From CAYTNY01 sp964439215 (lineage in GTDB: Bacteria; Oederibacteriota; PGYV01; CAYTNY01), in assembly GCA_964439215.1 (NCBI GenBank), contig CAYTNY010000047.1, positions 1-18,441 on the forward strand: a stretch of DNA of 18,441 nt, in the 5' to 3' direction. Positions 7,298 through 15,355 of the stretch are shown piece after piece. The notes under the pieces were generated by a model. The model was not told the origin of the DNA. It saw nothing but the letters and a program-made list of their open reading frames with translations, and did no database searches. The first letter of the stretch is position 1. Every line of letters begins with the position of its first letter. The translations under genes and the position numbers were made by a program.

Positions 7298-8146
7298 ATG
7301 AAAAAAATAATTGAAAAGGCAAGGGTTCTTACGGAGGCGATGCCGTATATAAGAAAGTTTAAAGGACGGACATTTGTGGTGAAATACGGCGGAAGCGCGA
7401 TGAAAATAAAGAAATACAAGGAACTGTTTATAGATGACATAGCAACACTGGGGCATGTCGGCATTAAGATTATAATTGTCCACGGCGGCGGTGATGATAT
7501 AAGCGCTCTTGCCGAAAAACTCGGCAAACAGGCTGTTTTTGTGGACGGGCACAGGGTAACCGACCTTGAAACGCTTGAGATCGTGGAAAAAGTCCTGATA
7601 GGAAAAGTGAACAAAAAGATAGTATCCGACCTGAAGGCCCACGGACTGAAAGTCATAGGCGTATCAGGAAAAGATATAAGGCTTATTATGGCGTCCAGAA
7701 AAAAACATAACAACAAGGACATAGGGTTCGTGGGCGAAGTGAAAAGCATAAATAAAATGCTGCTGAAAACTTTCCAGAACAGCGCTCTTGTGCCGGTGAT
7801 TGCGCCCATAGGCGTGGATAATAAAGGGAACAGATATAATATAAACGCGGACGCGGTTGCGGGCAAGACAGCTGAAGCCGTTAACGCGGATAAACTCATA
7901 TATATTACGGATACGGACGGGATAATGATAAATAAGGCTTATAAAAAAAGCCTGAACGCAAAAGAAATAAAGAAGTATGTGAAGGACGGGCAGATAAAAG
8001 GCGGCATGCTGCCCAAGGTTTATTCGGCGATGTCAGCCGTTGATAAAGGCGTTAATAAGGTCCATATAATAAACGGAACGGCGGAGCATTCGCTGCTTCT
8101 GGAGATTTTTACAAATGAGGGAATAGGAACAGAAATAATAAAATAA
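7298..8146 (+). CDS. argB: Acetylglutamate kinase (N-acetyl-L-glutamate 5-phosphotransferase)
   Basis: This 282-residue amino-acid kinase performs the second step of arginine synthesis, phosphorylating N-acetylglutamate. Visible motifs are VVKYGGSAM with Lys29, IIIVHGGG (His62-Gly65), DGHRVTD with Arg86, IGKVNKKIV, INADAVAGKTAEAVNADKLIYITDTDGI and the C-terminal HSLLLEIFTNEGIGTEI. The N-terminal helix before the kinase core (about residues 1-24, KKIIEKARVLTEAMPYI) and the EGIGT tail are features of arginine-inhibited NAGKs, so feedback inhibition is plausible. An oddity is HGGGDDIS where most family members have HGGGPxI near the substrate. It follows hslU by 22 bp, with AAAGGAA as ribosome site, and precedes argD by 14 bp. 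Confidence 0.95.
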   Translation: MKKIIEKARVLTEAMPYIRKFKGRTFVVKYGGSAMKIKKYKELFIDDIATLGHVGIKIIIVHGGGDDISALAEKLGKQAVFVDGHRVTDLETLEIVEKVLIGKVNKKIVSDLKAHGLKVIGVSGKDIRLIMASRKKHNNKDIGFVGEVKSINKMLLKTFQNSALVPVIAPIGVDNKGNRYNINADAVAGKTAEAVNADKLIYITDTDGIMINKAYKKSLNAKEIKKYVKDGQIKGGMLPKVYSAMSAVDKGVNKVHIINGTAEHSLLLEIFTNEGIGTEIIK

Positions 8147-8160
8147 AACGGAGAAAAGAT

Positions 8161-9330
8161 ATGAAGAATTATGACAATACGGTTGCTGCGTGCGATATAA
8201 AATTCAAAAGCGGAAAAGGCGCGGTTCTTACGGATACGCGTGGGAAAGAATATATTGACCTGCTTGCCGGCGTTGCGGTAAACCTTCTCGGCTACAGCGA
8301 CAGCGGGCTGCTTGCGGCTGCGGAAAAGCAGATGAAAAAATATATTCATCTGTCAAGGATCTTTGAGGATGAAAACAGGAAAAAACTCGCCGCCGGACTG
8401 ATCGCGAACTCATTCGGGAATAATGTGTATTTTGTCAATTCCGGAGCGGAAGCAAATGAAGTTGCGGTGAAAATGGCGAGAAAATGGGGTATTCTTCACA
8501 AAAAAGGGGCATATGAAATAATAACCATGTATAATTCGTTTCACGGGAGAACCATCGCGGCTTTAAGCGCCACGGGGCAGAAAAAATTCCATAAATATTT
8601 AAAGCCCAAATCCCCCGGATTTAAATACGCAAAGTATAATGACATATCCGATCTTAAGAAGAAAATAAGCGCGAAAACCGCTGCGGTTATGATAGAGCCT
8701 GTTCAGGCCGAAGGCGGAGTAAATATACCGTCAAAGGCATACATGAAGCAGCTTGAAAGTGTATGCAGAAAAAATAAAGTGCTTCTTATCGTGGATGAGG
8801 TGCAGACCGGGCTGGGGCGCACCGGATATCTGTTCGCTTATCAGGAATTCGGCATTGTTCCGGATATTATGACGCTCGGTAAAGGACTGGGAGGAGGATT
8901 TCCGCTGTCCGCGGTGGTTGCGTCGGAAAAAGCAGGAAAAATATTCTGTATAGGGGATCATGGAACAACAATGGGGGGCAATCCTGTTGCCTGCGCCGCG
9001 GGAAATTATCTGATGGGAAAGATAAACAAAAAAAGTTTTCTTGCCGGAGTTAAAAGCAGGAGTTCTTATCTTGCGGAAAAACTCAAAAATGTATCCTCGC
9101 CCCTTATAAAGGAAGTCAGAGGAAAAGGCTTTATAGTAGGAATAGAGTTCAAAAAAAACATAGGCCCGGCAGTAACGGCACAGGCGCTCAAGCGCGGACT
9201 GATACTGAACTGCCCGAAACCGAATATAATAAGAATAGTTCCGCCTCTTGTTATAGAAAAAAAAGACATTGACCGCGCGGCGGAAATATTTGAGAAAGTA
9301 ATGAAAACAATACAGGACCGTCACATATAA
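8161..9330 (+). CDS. argD: Acetylornithine aminotransferase
   Basis: This is a 389-residue class-III PLP aminotransferase that converts N-acetylglutamate semialdehyde to N-acetylornithine using glutamate. Motifs visible are FVNSGAEANEVAVKMAR (phosphate-binding region), YNSFHGRT, MIEPVQAEGGV, LLIVDEVQTGLGRTG with the PLP-ring aspartate, and TLGKGLGGGFPLSA with Schiff-base Lys241. It also has GTTMGGNPVACAAG and a C-terminal IRIVPPLVI typical of the ArgD/LysJ branch. Operon context (argB before, argF after) favours ArgD over other class-III transaminases such as ornithine or succinylornithine aminotransferase, though dual use in lysine synthesis cannot be excluded. GGAG about 7 bp before the ATG supports the start. 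The gap to argF is 13 bp. Confidence 0.94.
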   Translation: MKNYDNTVAACDIKFKSGKGAVLTDTRGKEYIDLLAGVAVNLLGYSDSGLLAAAEKQMKKYIHLSRIFEDENRKKLAAGLIANSFGNNVYFVNSGAEANEVAVKMARKWGILHKKGAYEIITMYNSFHGRTIAALSATGQKKFHKYLKPKSPGFKYAKYNDISDLKKKISAKTAAVMIEPVQAEGGVNIPSKAYMKQLESVCRKNKVLLIVDEVQTGLGRTGYLFAYQEFGIVPDIMTLGKGLGGGFPLSAVVASEKAGKIFCIGDHGTTMGGNPVACAAGNYLMGKINKKSFLAGVKSRSSYLAEKLKNVSSPLIKEVRGKGFIVGIEFKKNIGPAVTAQALKRGLILNCPKPNIIRIVPPLVIEKKDIDRAAEIFEKVMKTIQDRHI

Positions 9331-9333
9331 AAC

Positions 9334-9338
9334 GGAGG
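9334..9338 (+). promoter_or_regulatory. Shine-Dalgarno deciding the argF start
   Basis: GGAGG lies 2 bp before an in-frame GTG (9341) and 5 bp before ATG (9344). Spacing favours the ATG. Confidence 0.6.
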
Positions 9339-9343
9339 TTGTG

Positions 9344-10282
9344 ATGATAACAAAACTTAATAAAAAAGACCTGATCTCGCTGGAGGACGTTGCAAAAGAA
9401 GAGCTTGAACTTATTATAAACATATCGGAAATGATAAGGAACAAGCACAGGAACAAAGAGCTTTTTGTTCCGCTTTTAGGCAAGTCGCTTGGAATGATTT
9501 TCAGAAAAGCCTCAACCCGGACAAGAGTTTCTTTTGAAATAGGAATGTTTCAGCTCGGCGGAGCGGCTCTTTATATGAATCCGAATGAACTGCAGCTGGG
9601 CAGAGGAGAGACAATAGCTGATACGGCAAGAGTGCTGTCGCGCTATGTTGACGGAATAATGATAAGGACATATGACCATAATGAAGTTATGGAACTTGCC
9701 GGATATGCTGATATACCCGTGATAAACGGGCTTACCGACTACTCGCATCCGTGCCAGATAATCGCGGATATACTTACAATAAAAGACAGGAAAAAAAATC
9801 TCAAGGGAATAACCGTTGCGTATATGGGAGATTCAAACAATGTTGTGAATTCCTGGCTGTTCGGGGCGCCTAAAGCGGACATAAATCTCAGAATAGCTTC
9901 GCCCAAAGGATATCAGCCTTGTGCGGAGATCGTTGAAAAAGCGAAAAAACTCGCTGAAGAAAATAAAACAGAACTGATTATAACCGACAATGTTGATGAA
10001 GCAGCCGCAGATGCAGATGTTATTTATACCGATGTATGGGCGAGTATGGGGCAGGAAAAGGAAGCGCAGAAAAAGAAAGAAGACCTGAAAGCGTACCAGG
10101 TTAATGCATCCATGCTGAAAAAAGCAAAAAAAGACGCGATTGTCATGCATTGCCTTCCGGCGCACAGAGGGGAAGAAATAACGGATGAAGTAATAGACGG
10201 GCCGAATTCTGTTGTTTTTGACCAGGCGGAAAACAGGCTTCACGCACAGAAGGGAATTCTTGCTCTTTTAATGGGCAGATAA
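9344..10282 (+). CDS. argF: Ornithine carbamoyltransferase, anabolic
   Basis: This enzyme makes citrulline from ornithine and carbamoyl phosphate. From the ATG at 9344 it has 312 residues, normal for the family. The carbamoyl-phosphate site STRTR is at residues 57-61 (KASTRTRVSFE), HPCQ is at 135-138, GDSNNVVNSW follows, and the ornithine-side HCLPAHRG begins at His269. VWASMGQE and FDQAENRLHAQKGILALLM are also typical. HCLPAHRG, together with argG and argH downstream, indicates true OTCase rather than acetyl- or succinylornithine carbamoyltransferase. The GTG at 9341 is an alternative start adding one residue. The cytosolic trimer is typical of the family. It sits between argD and argG in the same operon; the gap to argG is 33 bp. 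Confidence 0.96.
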   Translation: MITKLNKKDLISLEDVAKEELELIINISEMIRNKHRNKELFVPLLGKSLGMIFRKASTRTRVSFEIGMFQLGGAALYMNPNELQLGRGETIADTARVLSRYVDGIMIRTYDHNEVMELAGYADIPVINGLTDYSHPCQIIADILTIKDRKKNLKGITVAYMGDSNNVVNSWLFGAPKADINLRIASPKGYQPCAEIVEKAKKLAEENKTELIITDNVDEAAADADVIYTDVWASMGQEKEAQKKKEDLKAYQVNASMLKKAKKDAIVMHCLPAHRGEEITDEVIDGPNSVVFDQAENRLHAQKGILALLMGR

Positions 10283-10315
10283 ATACACGTCAGAATACAT
10301 ATAAGGAGAATCAGC

Positions 10316-11557
10316 ATGGCAAAAGAAAAGAAAATAAAGCAGGCTGTATTGGCATATTCGGGCGGGCTTGATACATCAGTAATCGTTCCGTGGCTGAAAG
10401 AAGTATATAAATGCAAAGTAACGGCCTGTATAGTTGATGTGGGGCAGGATGATAATTTTGCCGAAACAGCAAAAAAAGCAAAGAAAAGCGGCGCGGATAA
10501 GGTTTATGTTATAGACAAGAAAAAAGAATTTATGACGGATTATGTTTTTCCCATGATAAAGTCCGGAGGGGTTTATGAAAACAAGTATCTTCTGGGCACG
10601 TCAATAGCAAGGCCGGTTATTGCAAAGGCGCAGGTTGAAGTGGCCCTGAAAGAAGGAGCGGATGCGGTTTCCCACGGAGCCACCGGCAAAGGCAATGATC
10701 AGGTCCGGTTTGAACTTACCTACAAGGCTCTTGCTCCGCATTTGAAAATTATTGCGCCGTGGAAAGACGATAAATGGCACATAAAGTCCAGAAATCAGGC
10801 CCTTGAATACGCCCGAAAACACGGTATCCCCGTGCCGGTTTCAAAGAAAAAACCTTATTCAGAGGACGATAACCTTTGGCACATATCACACGAGGGGGGG
10901 ATACTTGAAGATCCCATGACCGAGTGCCCCGAAAGTGTTTTAAGCAGAATAGCGCCTCTGGGAAAAACGCCGCAGAAACCCGCGTATGTAACGGTGAATT
11001 TTAAAAAAGGAATTCCGGCCGGACTGAACGGAAAGAAAACAGCTCCGGCAGCGCTTTTGGAAAAACTTAACAAACTTGCGGGGCGGCACGGAATAGGATT
11101 TGTGGACATGGTTGAAAACAGGCTCGTGGGAATAAAATCAAGAGGAATATATGAAACTCCGGGCGGTTCTGTTTTAATGGCCGCCCACAGGGAGCTTGAA
11201 GAACTGACACTGGACAGGGATACTGCGCATTATAAACAGATGGTGGAACTGAAATTTACGGAACTGGTCTATAACGGCATGTGGTTTTCTCCGCTCAGAG
11301 AGGCAGTTTCGGCGTTTATTGATAAAACGCAGGAAACAGTAACAGGCGATGTGAGATTAAAACTGTATAAAGGACATATTATACCGGCCGGAAAAAAATC
11401 CCCTTTTTCAATATATTCCGAGGATTTCGCGACTTTTGAAGAGGATGATGTTTATACTCAGGATGATGCCCGGGGATTTATAAATCTTTACGGGCTGCAG
11501 CTTGAAATTTTCAGCAGAGTAAACAGGAAAAACAGGATGCACGGCGGAAAAAAATAA
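10316..11557 (+). CDS. argG: Argininosuccinate synthase
   Basis: This 413-residue N-type ATP pyrophosphatase condenses citrulline and aspartate with ATP hydrolysis to AMP and pyrophosphate. The PP-loop AYSGGLDTS lies at residues 13-21, followed by VDVGQDDNFAE, YLLGTSIARPVIAK, the highly conserved SHGATGKGNDQVRFE, LWHISHEGGILEDP, and IGFVDMVENRLVGIKSRGIYETPG. All are in order and at the expected spacing. The stretch after ILEDP (MTECPESVL) departs from the more common pattern with Trp but keeps the length. An AAGGAG (10303-10308) precedes the ATG by 7 bp. It is followed by argH after 25 bp, the common argG-argH pairing. Predicted cytosolic homotetramer. Confidence 0.97.
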   Translation: MAKEKKIKQAVLAYSGGLDTSVIVPWLKEVYKCKVTACIVDVGQDDNFAETAKKAKKSGADKVYVIDKKKEFMTDYVFPMIKSGGVYENKYLLGTSIARPVIAKAQVEVALKEGADAVSHGATGKGNDQVRFELTYKALAPHLKIIAPWKDDKWHIKSRNQALEYARKHGIPVPVSKKKPYSEDDNLWHISHEGGILEDPMTECPESVLSRIAPLGKTPQKPAYVTVNFKKGIPAGLNGKKTAPAALLEKLNKLAGRHGIGFVDMVENRLVGIKSRGIYETPGGSVLMAAHRELEELTLDRDTAHYKQMVELKFTELVYNGMWFSPLREAVSAFIDKTQETVTGDVRLKLYKGHIIPAGKKSPFSIYSEDFATFEEDDVYTQDDARGFINLYGLQLEIFSRVNRKNRMHGGKK

Positions 11558-11582
11558 TCAATAAAAGAAAGCGGGTGTATAA

Positions 11583-12947
11583 ATGAAGAAAACCTGGCAG
11601 GGTAGGTTTAAAAAAGAGCTTGATCCCGAGGCGGATATGTTCAATTCTTCGGTGTCTTTTGATAAGAGGCTTTTTAAATATGACATACGATCATGCGAAG
11701 CACACACAAAAGCATTAAAAGATGCGGGTGTTTTAACAAAAGAAGAAAATGACAGAATACTCGCGGGGCTGAAAAAAGTACTGCGCGGCGCGGACGGTAT
11801 AAAGTTTGAAAAATATGAAGATGTTCATTCTGCCGTGGAAATGGAGCTTGTAAGGGCCATAGGCGCGGCGGGGAAAAAAATACATACGGGAAGAAGCAGA
11901 AACGATCTTGTTTCAACCGATACAAGACTGTATCTGAAAGATGAGATAAGAAATATTGAAAAACTTTTAAAAAAGCTAATGAAATCAGTGCTGAAACTCG
12001 CGAAAAAAAATATAAATACTTATATGCCCGGATATACGCATCTTCAGCAGGCGCAGGTTGTGACAGCGGCGCACTGGCTTATGAGTTATTTTGAAATGTT
12101 TAAAAGGGATCTGCAGCTGATTCAGTTTGCGCTCATCAGGGCCGACTCCATGACGCTGGGATCAGGCGCCCTTGCGGGAAGCAATTATGCGCTGGACAGA
12201 AAAAAAATGGCAAGAGAACTTTGTATGAGCGGTGCGGCGGGAAACTCCATAGATGCCGTGTCTGACAGGGACTTTGTGCTTGATTTTCTTTATTTTTCTT
12301 CAATGACAGCCATGCATCTTTCCAGATTTGCGGAAGAAATAATAATATATAATACTTCGGAATTCGGATATATTGACATTGATGACTCGTTTGCCACGGG
12401 CAGCAGCATTATGCCCCAGAAAAAAAATCCGGATATACCCGAACTTCTGAGAGGGAAGACCGGAAAAGCATTCGGGCGGCTTATGGCGGGCCTTTCCATG
12501 ATGAAAGCTCTGCCGCAGGCTTATAACAAGGACCTTCAGGAAGATAAAGTTCTTCTTTTTGAAGCGGTGGATGAAGCGAAGCTTACGCTGTTTATAGCTT
12601 CCAGGTTTGTCAGAAACATAAAATTTAACAGCCGGAATATTGATAAACAGCTTGAAAATAAATTTATGTACGCGGTTGATATTGCCGATTATCTTGTGGG
12701 CAGAGGCGCTGCTTTCAGAGATGCCCATGAAATTACGGGAAAGCTTGTTGCGTACTGTCTTGAAAAGAACATACAGCCCGACCGGCTGTCCGAAGAAGAG
12801 CTGAAAAAAATATCTCCGGATCTCAGCAGGGATATTTTAAAGATTTTCAGCCCTGAAAAATCCACTGCAATGAAGAAAACATCGGGTTCAACGTCCGCGA
12901 AAAGCGTTATCCGGCAGATCGTAAACGGAGAGAAACTTCTGAAATGA
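11583..12947 (+). CDS. argH: Argininosuccinate lyase
   Basis: This 454-residue fumarase/aspartase-superfamily enzyme splits argininosuccinate into arginine and fumarate, the last step of the pathway. The N-terminal WQGRF motif, DVHSAVEMEL, IHTGRSRNDLV, the GYTHLQQAQ loop with the catalytic-region His, and the signature GSSIMPQKKNPD (residues 273-284, with the mobile-loop Ser274-Ser275 and Lys280) are all present. The ribosome site is weak (GCGGGTG before the ATG). Its stop overlaps the next ATG in an ATGA, so the following membrane-protein gene is probably translationally coupled to it. No separate regulatory ARG-box-like palindrome was seen in the cluster. Confidence 0.97.
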   Translation: MKKTWQGRFKKELDPEADMFNSSVSFDKRLFKYDIRSCEAHTKALKDAGVLTKEENDRILAGLKKVLRGADGIKFEKYEDVHSAVEMELVRAIGAAGKKIHTGRSRNDLVSTDTRLYLKDEIRNIEKLLKKLMKSVLKLAKKNINTYMPGYTHLQQAQVVTAAHWLMSYFEMFKRDLQLIQFALIRADSMTLGSGALAGSNYALDRKKMARELCMSGAAGNSIDAVSDRDFVLDFLYFSSMTAMHLSRFAEEIIIYNTSEFGYIDIDDSFATGSSIMPQKKNPDIPELLRGKTGKAFGRLMAGLSMMKALPQAYNKDLQEDKVLLFEAVDEAKLTLFIASRFVRNIKFNSRNIDKQLENKFMYAVDIADYLVGRGAAFRDAHEITGKLVAYCLEKNIQPDRLSEEELKKISPDLSRDILKIFSPEKSTAMKKTSGSTSAKSVIRQIVNGEKLLK

Positions 12948-13411
12948 AGGCTTCGCAGCATGCCGCGGCAGCGGTTCCTGTAAGTTTGGGGATATGGGCG
13001 CTTACCGGGAATGTATGGTATTTTTTCATGTCTTTTTTTCTGGGTTTTCTTGTGGATGTGGATCATGTTGTTGATTATATAAGGGAAGAGAGAAGATTTG
13101 ATTTCAAGCATATGTTTAAAAAGTCATATGAAGGGGATTTTAAAAAATTATGGCTGATTTTTCATGCTTATGAATATGTTATAATCGCCTGGATCGCAGG
13201 TTTTTTAACGGGAAACCTTGAATTCGCCGCGGTTTTTACGGCAGCCTATCTTGTTCATATGGTGCCGGATCAGACAGCAAACAATGTACATCCGCTGGGG
13301 TATTTTATAACATACAGAATGATTAAAAAGTTTGATATGTGGGAGATCTTTCATTATAACCGTTCAAAAGTTAAAACCCGCATACTGAAAAAATATAATA
13401 AAAAAATATAA
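12944..13411 (+). CDS. Small membrane protein, YdjM/DUF457-like metal-dependent hydrolase
   Basis: This 155-residue protein has three or four hydrophobic stretches (about 10-37, 69-90, 94-108 and a weak one near 110-122). Histidine/aspartate landmarks are spaced as in PF04307-type membrane-bound metal-dependent hydrolases. They are His6 near the N-terminus, the DVDH motif (Asp38-Asp40-His41) after the first membrane stretch, His74, and His105 with Asp109 (LVHMVPDQ). In that family these residues are thought to bind metal in the membrane; the substrate is not known for most members. The usual HR dipeptide is HA here (His74-Ala75). The ATG at 12944 overlaps the argH stop by 4 bp and the gene lies 18 bp before the next membrane protein. 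A link to arginine metabolism is not evident; it may simply ride in the operon. The family call is moderate. Confidence 0.6.
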   Translation: MKASQHAAAAVPVSLGIWALTGNVWYFFMSFFLGFLVDVDHVVDYIREERRFDFKHMFKKSYEGDFKKLWLIFHAYEYVIIAWIAGFLTGNLEFAAVFTAAYLVHMVPDQTANNVHPLGYFITYRMIKKFDMWEIFHYNRSKVKTRILKKYNKKI

Positions 13412-13429
13412 ACAAAGGAGTTAACTGAT

Positions 13430-15355
13430 ATGAATATATTTTACAGACTGCTTATTCTGATATTTCTCAGCGGGATGACATCCGCGGCGGGGATTATTGT
13501 GTTTTTCAGGGAAGCATCCAACAGTATATTTCCCGGGGAAAGCATAATAGCGGTTGTTATCGCGGCGTTTTTTCTGGGCGGCGCGGCTGCCGCGGGAACG
13601 GCTTACAGGTTTATTCTGCGTTTTAAAAAAGAAGACCATATACTGCTGACTGTTTCGCTGCTTCCTGCGTTTGCGGCGTTTCTTTTAATATCCGGAATAA
13701 TTATAATAAGAACCGCAGGGGCCGGAACGGGCGGGGCAAATATCTGGACCGCTCTTGCTGTATGCATGGCGGCCTGTGCGCCCGCGGGATTTGTTGTGTT
13801 CCTGTCTTATGTTTTAAGCGCGGAACTGCTTGTCATAAAAGGCGCGGGCAGGCATGCCAATCTTTCGCCTGCTGTTTTTGCCGTTGGTTTTCTTGCGGTT
13901 GGAATAATTCATTCCGCTTTTCTGTCAGGAGGGACGCCGAATTTTAATTTTGCATACTGGATCGGGATCATTAATTTTGCCGCCGCGTATATTATACTGA
14001 GGGAAAAGTCAAAACAGGCCGGAAAAGCGACCGCGGTGATTGTTGTGATGCTTATTCTGTATCTGGTTCTTAATTTTACGGGCGGTGTGAAAAAACTGGA
14101 AAAGAATACAGCTGAAAGAACATTCAAGGAATATGAGGTACTTCACTCAAAAGAATACAGTAATTCAAGGCTCACTCTTGTCAAAAAGAATGATATTTAT
14201 CTGCTTTATGAAGGCAGAAACCTGACTTATAAAAAACCTGATGAAAAATACTGGAAACTGGGGCAGATACTGTCCGGTGAGGAGAAGATCCTGCTGATAA
14301 ACGGAGGTCTGGCCGGCGCTCTGCAGGAACTTCTGCGGCAAAAAGGAATAGAGAAAATAACTTATGTGGAGTCTGACCCCGGGGCCGCCGAGGTTATGAA
14401 TAAATTTTTCGGAGAAGAAATAAAAAGCAGCTCAAAGGTTGATTTTTTTATAGGCGACCCGGTCCTGCTTTTAAACAACCGCCCGATGAAAAATGAATTT
14501 GACGCTGCGGCTATTGTCTTTACCGGAAGAGGAAGCATAAAGAACAACAGGATGCACTGCAGCCAGTTTGTGGATCTTGTAAGGAATTCGGTTAAGAAAA
14601 ACGGTACAGTGTTAATTGACAACGGCCACGGAAGCTGGGTTGTTGCTTCGGAGGAGCGCGCCTGCATCTATGAAGTGGAAAACAGGCTGAGTGTAAGAAA
14701 ACAACTGAATAAAAAAGACGGGTTTTGGGCGGGCGTATTTGCTGTTATTCTGTTTTTGTCGGGCTATCTTCTGTTCAGCCGAAAGAACGGGAAGGAAAGA
14801 TGCGGGGCGGACTGCCTGGCTCTTTTGGTAATAGTTTTCTGTGTATTTCTGTTTCAGACGGCTGTTTTGTTTATTTTTCAGGGCCTTTACGGATTATTAT
14901 ATAAAAGCGCGGGAATGATGCTTGCGTTTTTTGCGGCAGGAATTGTTTTTGGAACATCACTTGTGTTTATATTTGAAAACAGGATAAGAATAAGCATGAT
15001 CATGATAGGGGCAATGATACTTGCTGTTTCCATATTCTTTTTTATTATGAATTTTAACGGATTTGAAACAAAAGGAACCCATAATATTGTCATAGCTTTT
15101 ATGGTGTTTTCCGGAATGCTTTCGGGTGCGGCCGTCTCAAGGGTCATTGAACAGCGGAAACATTTCGCGGTGCACGGGATTGAATATATAGGCGCGGCGG
15201 CGGGTGCGGCGGCGGCGGGCGCTTATCTGCTGCCGGTGCTGGGATTTCTGTCTCCTTTGGCCGTAGTGTTTGCGGTGCTTTTGATTATGTTCCTTTTCAG
15301 GGTCGGAACAAGTTATAAAATAAAACACAGCGGCGGAAAAAATGAAGGCAGATAA
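13430..15355 (+). CDS. Membrane-embedded spermidine-synthase-like protein (degenerate methyltransferase-fold domain)
   Basis: This 641-residue protein has about seven N-terminal membrane helices (about 5-217). The first resembles those of MFS/spermidine-synthase fusions (LIFLSGMTSAAGIIVFF, then AAFFLGGAAAAG). A soluble spermidine-synthase-like Rossmann domain follows (about 235-430: SKEYSNSRLTLVKKNDIYLLYEG, LLINGGLAGALQELLRQKGIEKITYVESDPGA split over 289-320), and then about six more helices (435-625). The nucleotide-binding GGGDG motif of true synthases reads NGGLAG (291-296) and the catalytic acidic residues around the YHE motif are not apparent. Catalytic aminopropyl transfer is therefore doubtful; Glu314 in YVESDP is kept. 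The AAGGAG ribosome site gives a sound ATG. Its end overlaps mazG by 14 bp. Function is unknown; membrane sensing, transport or another group transfer are possibilities, none shown. Confidence 0.68.
   Translation: MNIFYRLLILIFLSGMTSAAGIIVFFREASNSIFPGESIIAVVIAAFFLGGAAAAGTAYRFILRFKKEDHILLTVSLLPAFAAFLLISGIIIIRTAGAGTGGANIWTALAVCMAACAPAGFVVFLSYVLSAELLVIKGAGRHANLSPAVFAVGFLAVGIIHSAFLSGGTPNFNFAYWIGIINFAAAYIILREKSKQAGKATAVIVVMLILYLVLNFTGGVKKLEKNTAERTFKEYEVLHSKEYSNSRLTLVKKNDIYLLYEGRNLTYKKPDEKYWKLGQILSGEEKILLINGGLAGALQELLRQKGIEKITYVESDPGAAEVMNKFFGEEIKSSSKVDFFIGDPVLLLNNRPMKNEFDAAAIVFTGRGSIKNNRMHCSQFVDLVRNSVKKNGTVLIDNGHGSWVVASEERACIYEVENRLSVRKQLNKKDGFWAGVFAVILFLSGYLLFSRKNGKERCGADCLALLVIVFCVFLFQTAVLFIFQGLYGLLYKSAGMMLAFFAAGIVFGTSLVFIFENRIRISMIMIGAMILAVSIFFFIMNFNGFETKGTHNIVIAFMVFSGMLSGAAVSRVIEQRKHFAVHGIEYIGAAAGAAAAGAYLLPVLGFLSPLAVVFAVLLIMFLFRVGTSYKIKHSGGKNEGR

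Noticed and set aside
7057..7899. 280-codon minus-strand ORF over hslU and argB
   Set aside because: Low-complexity Phe/Ser-rich shadow of two clear genes.
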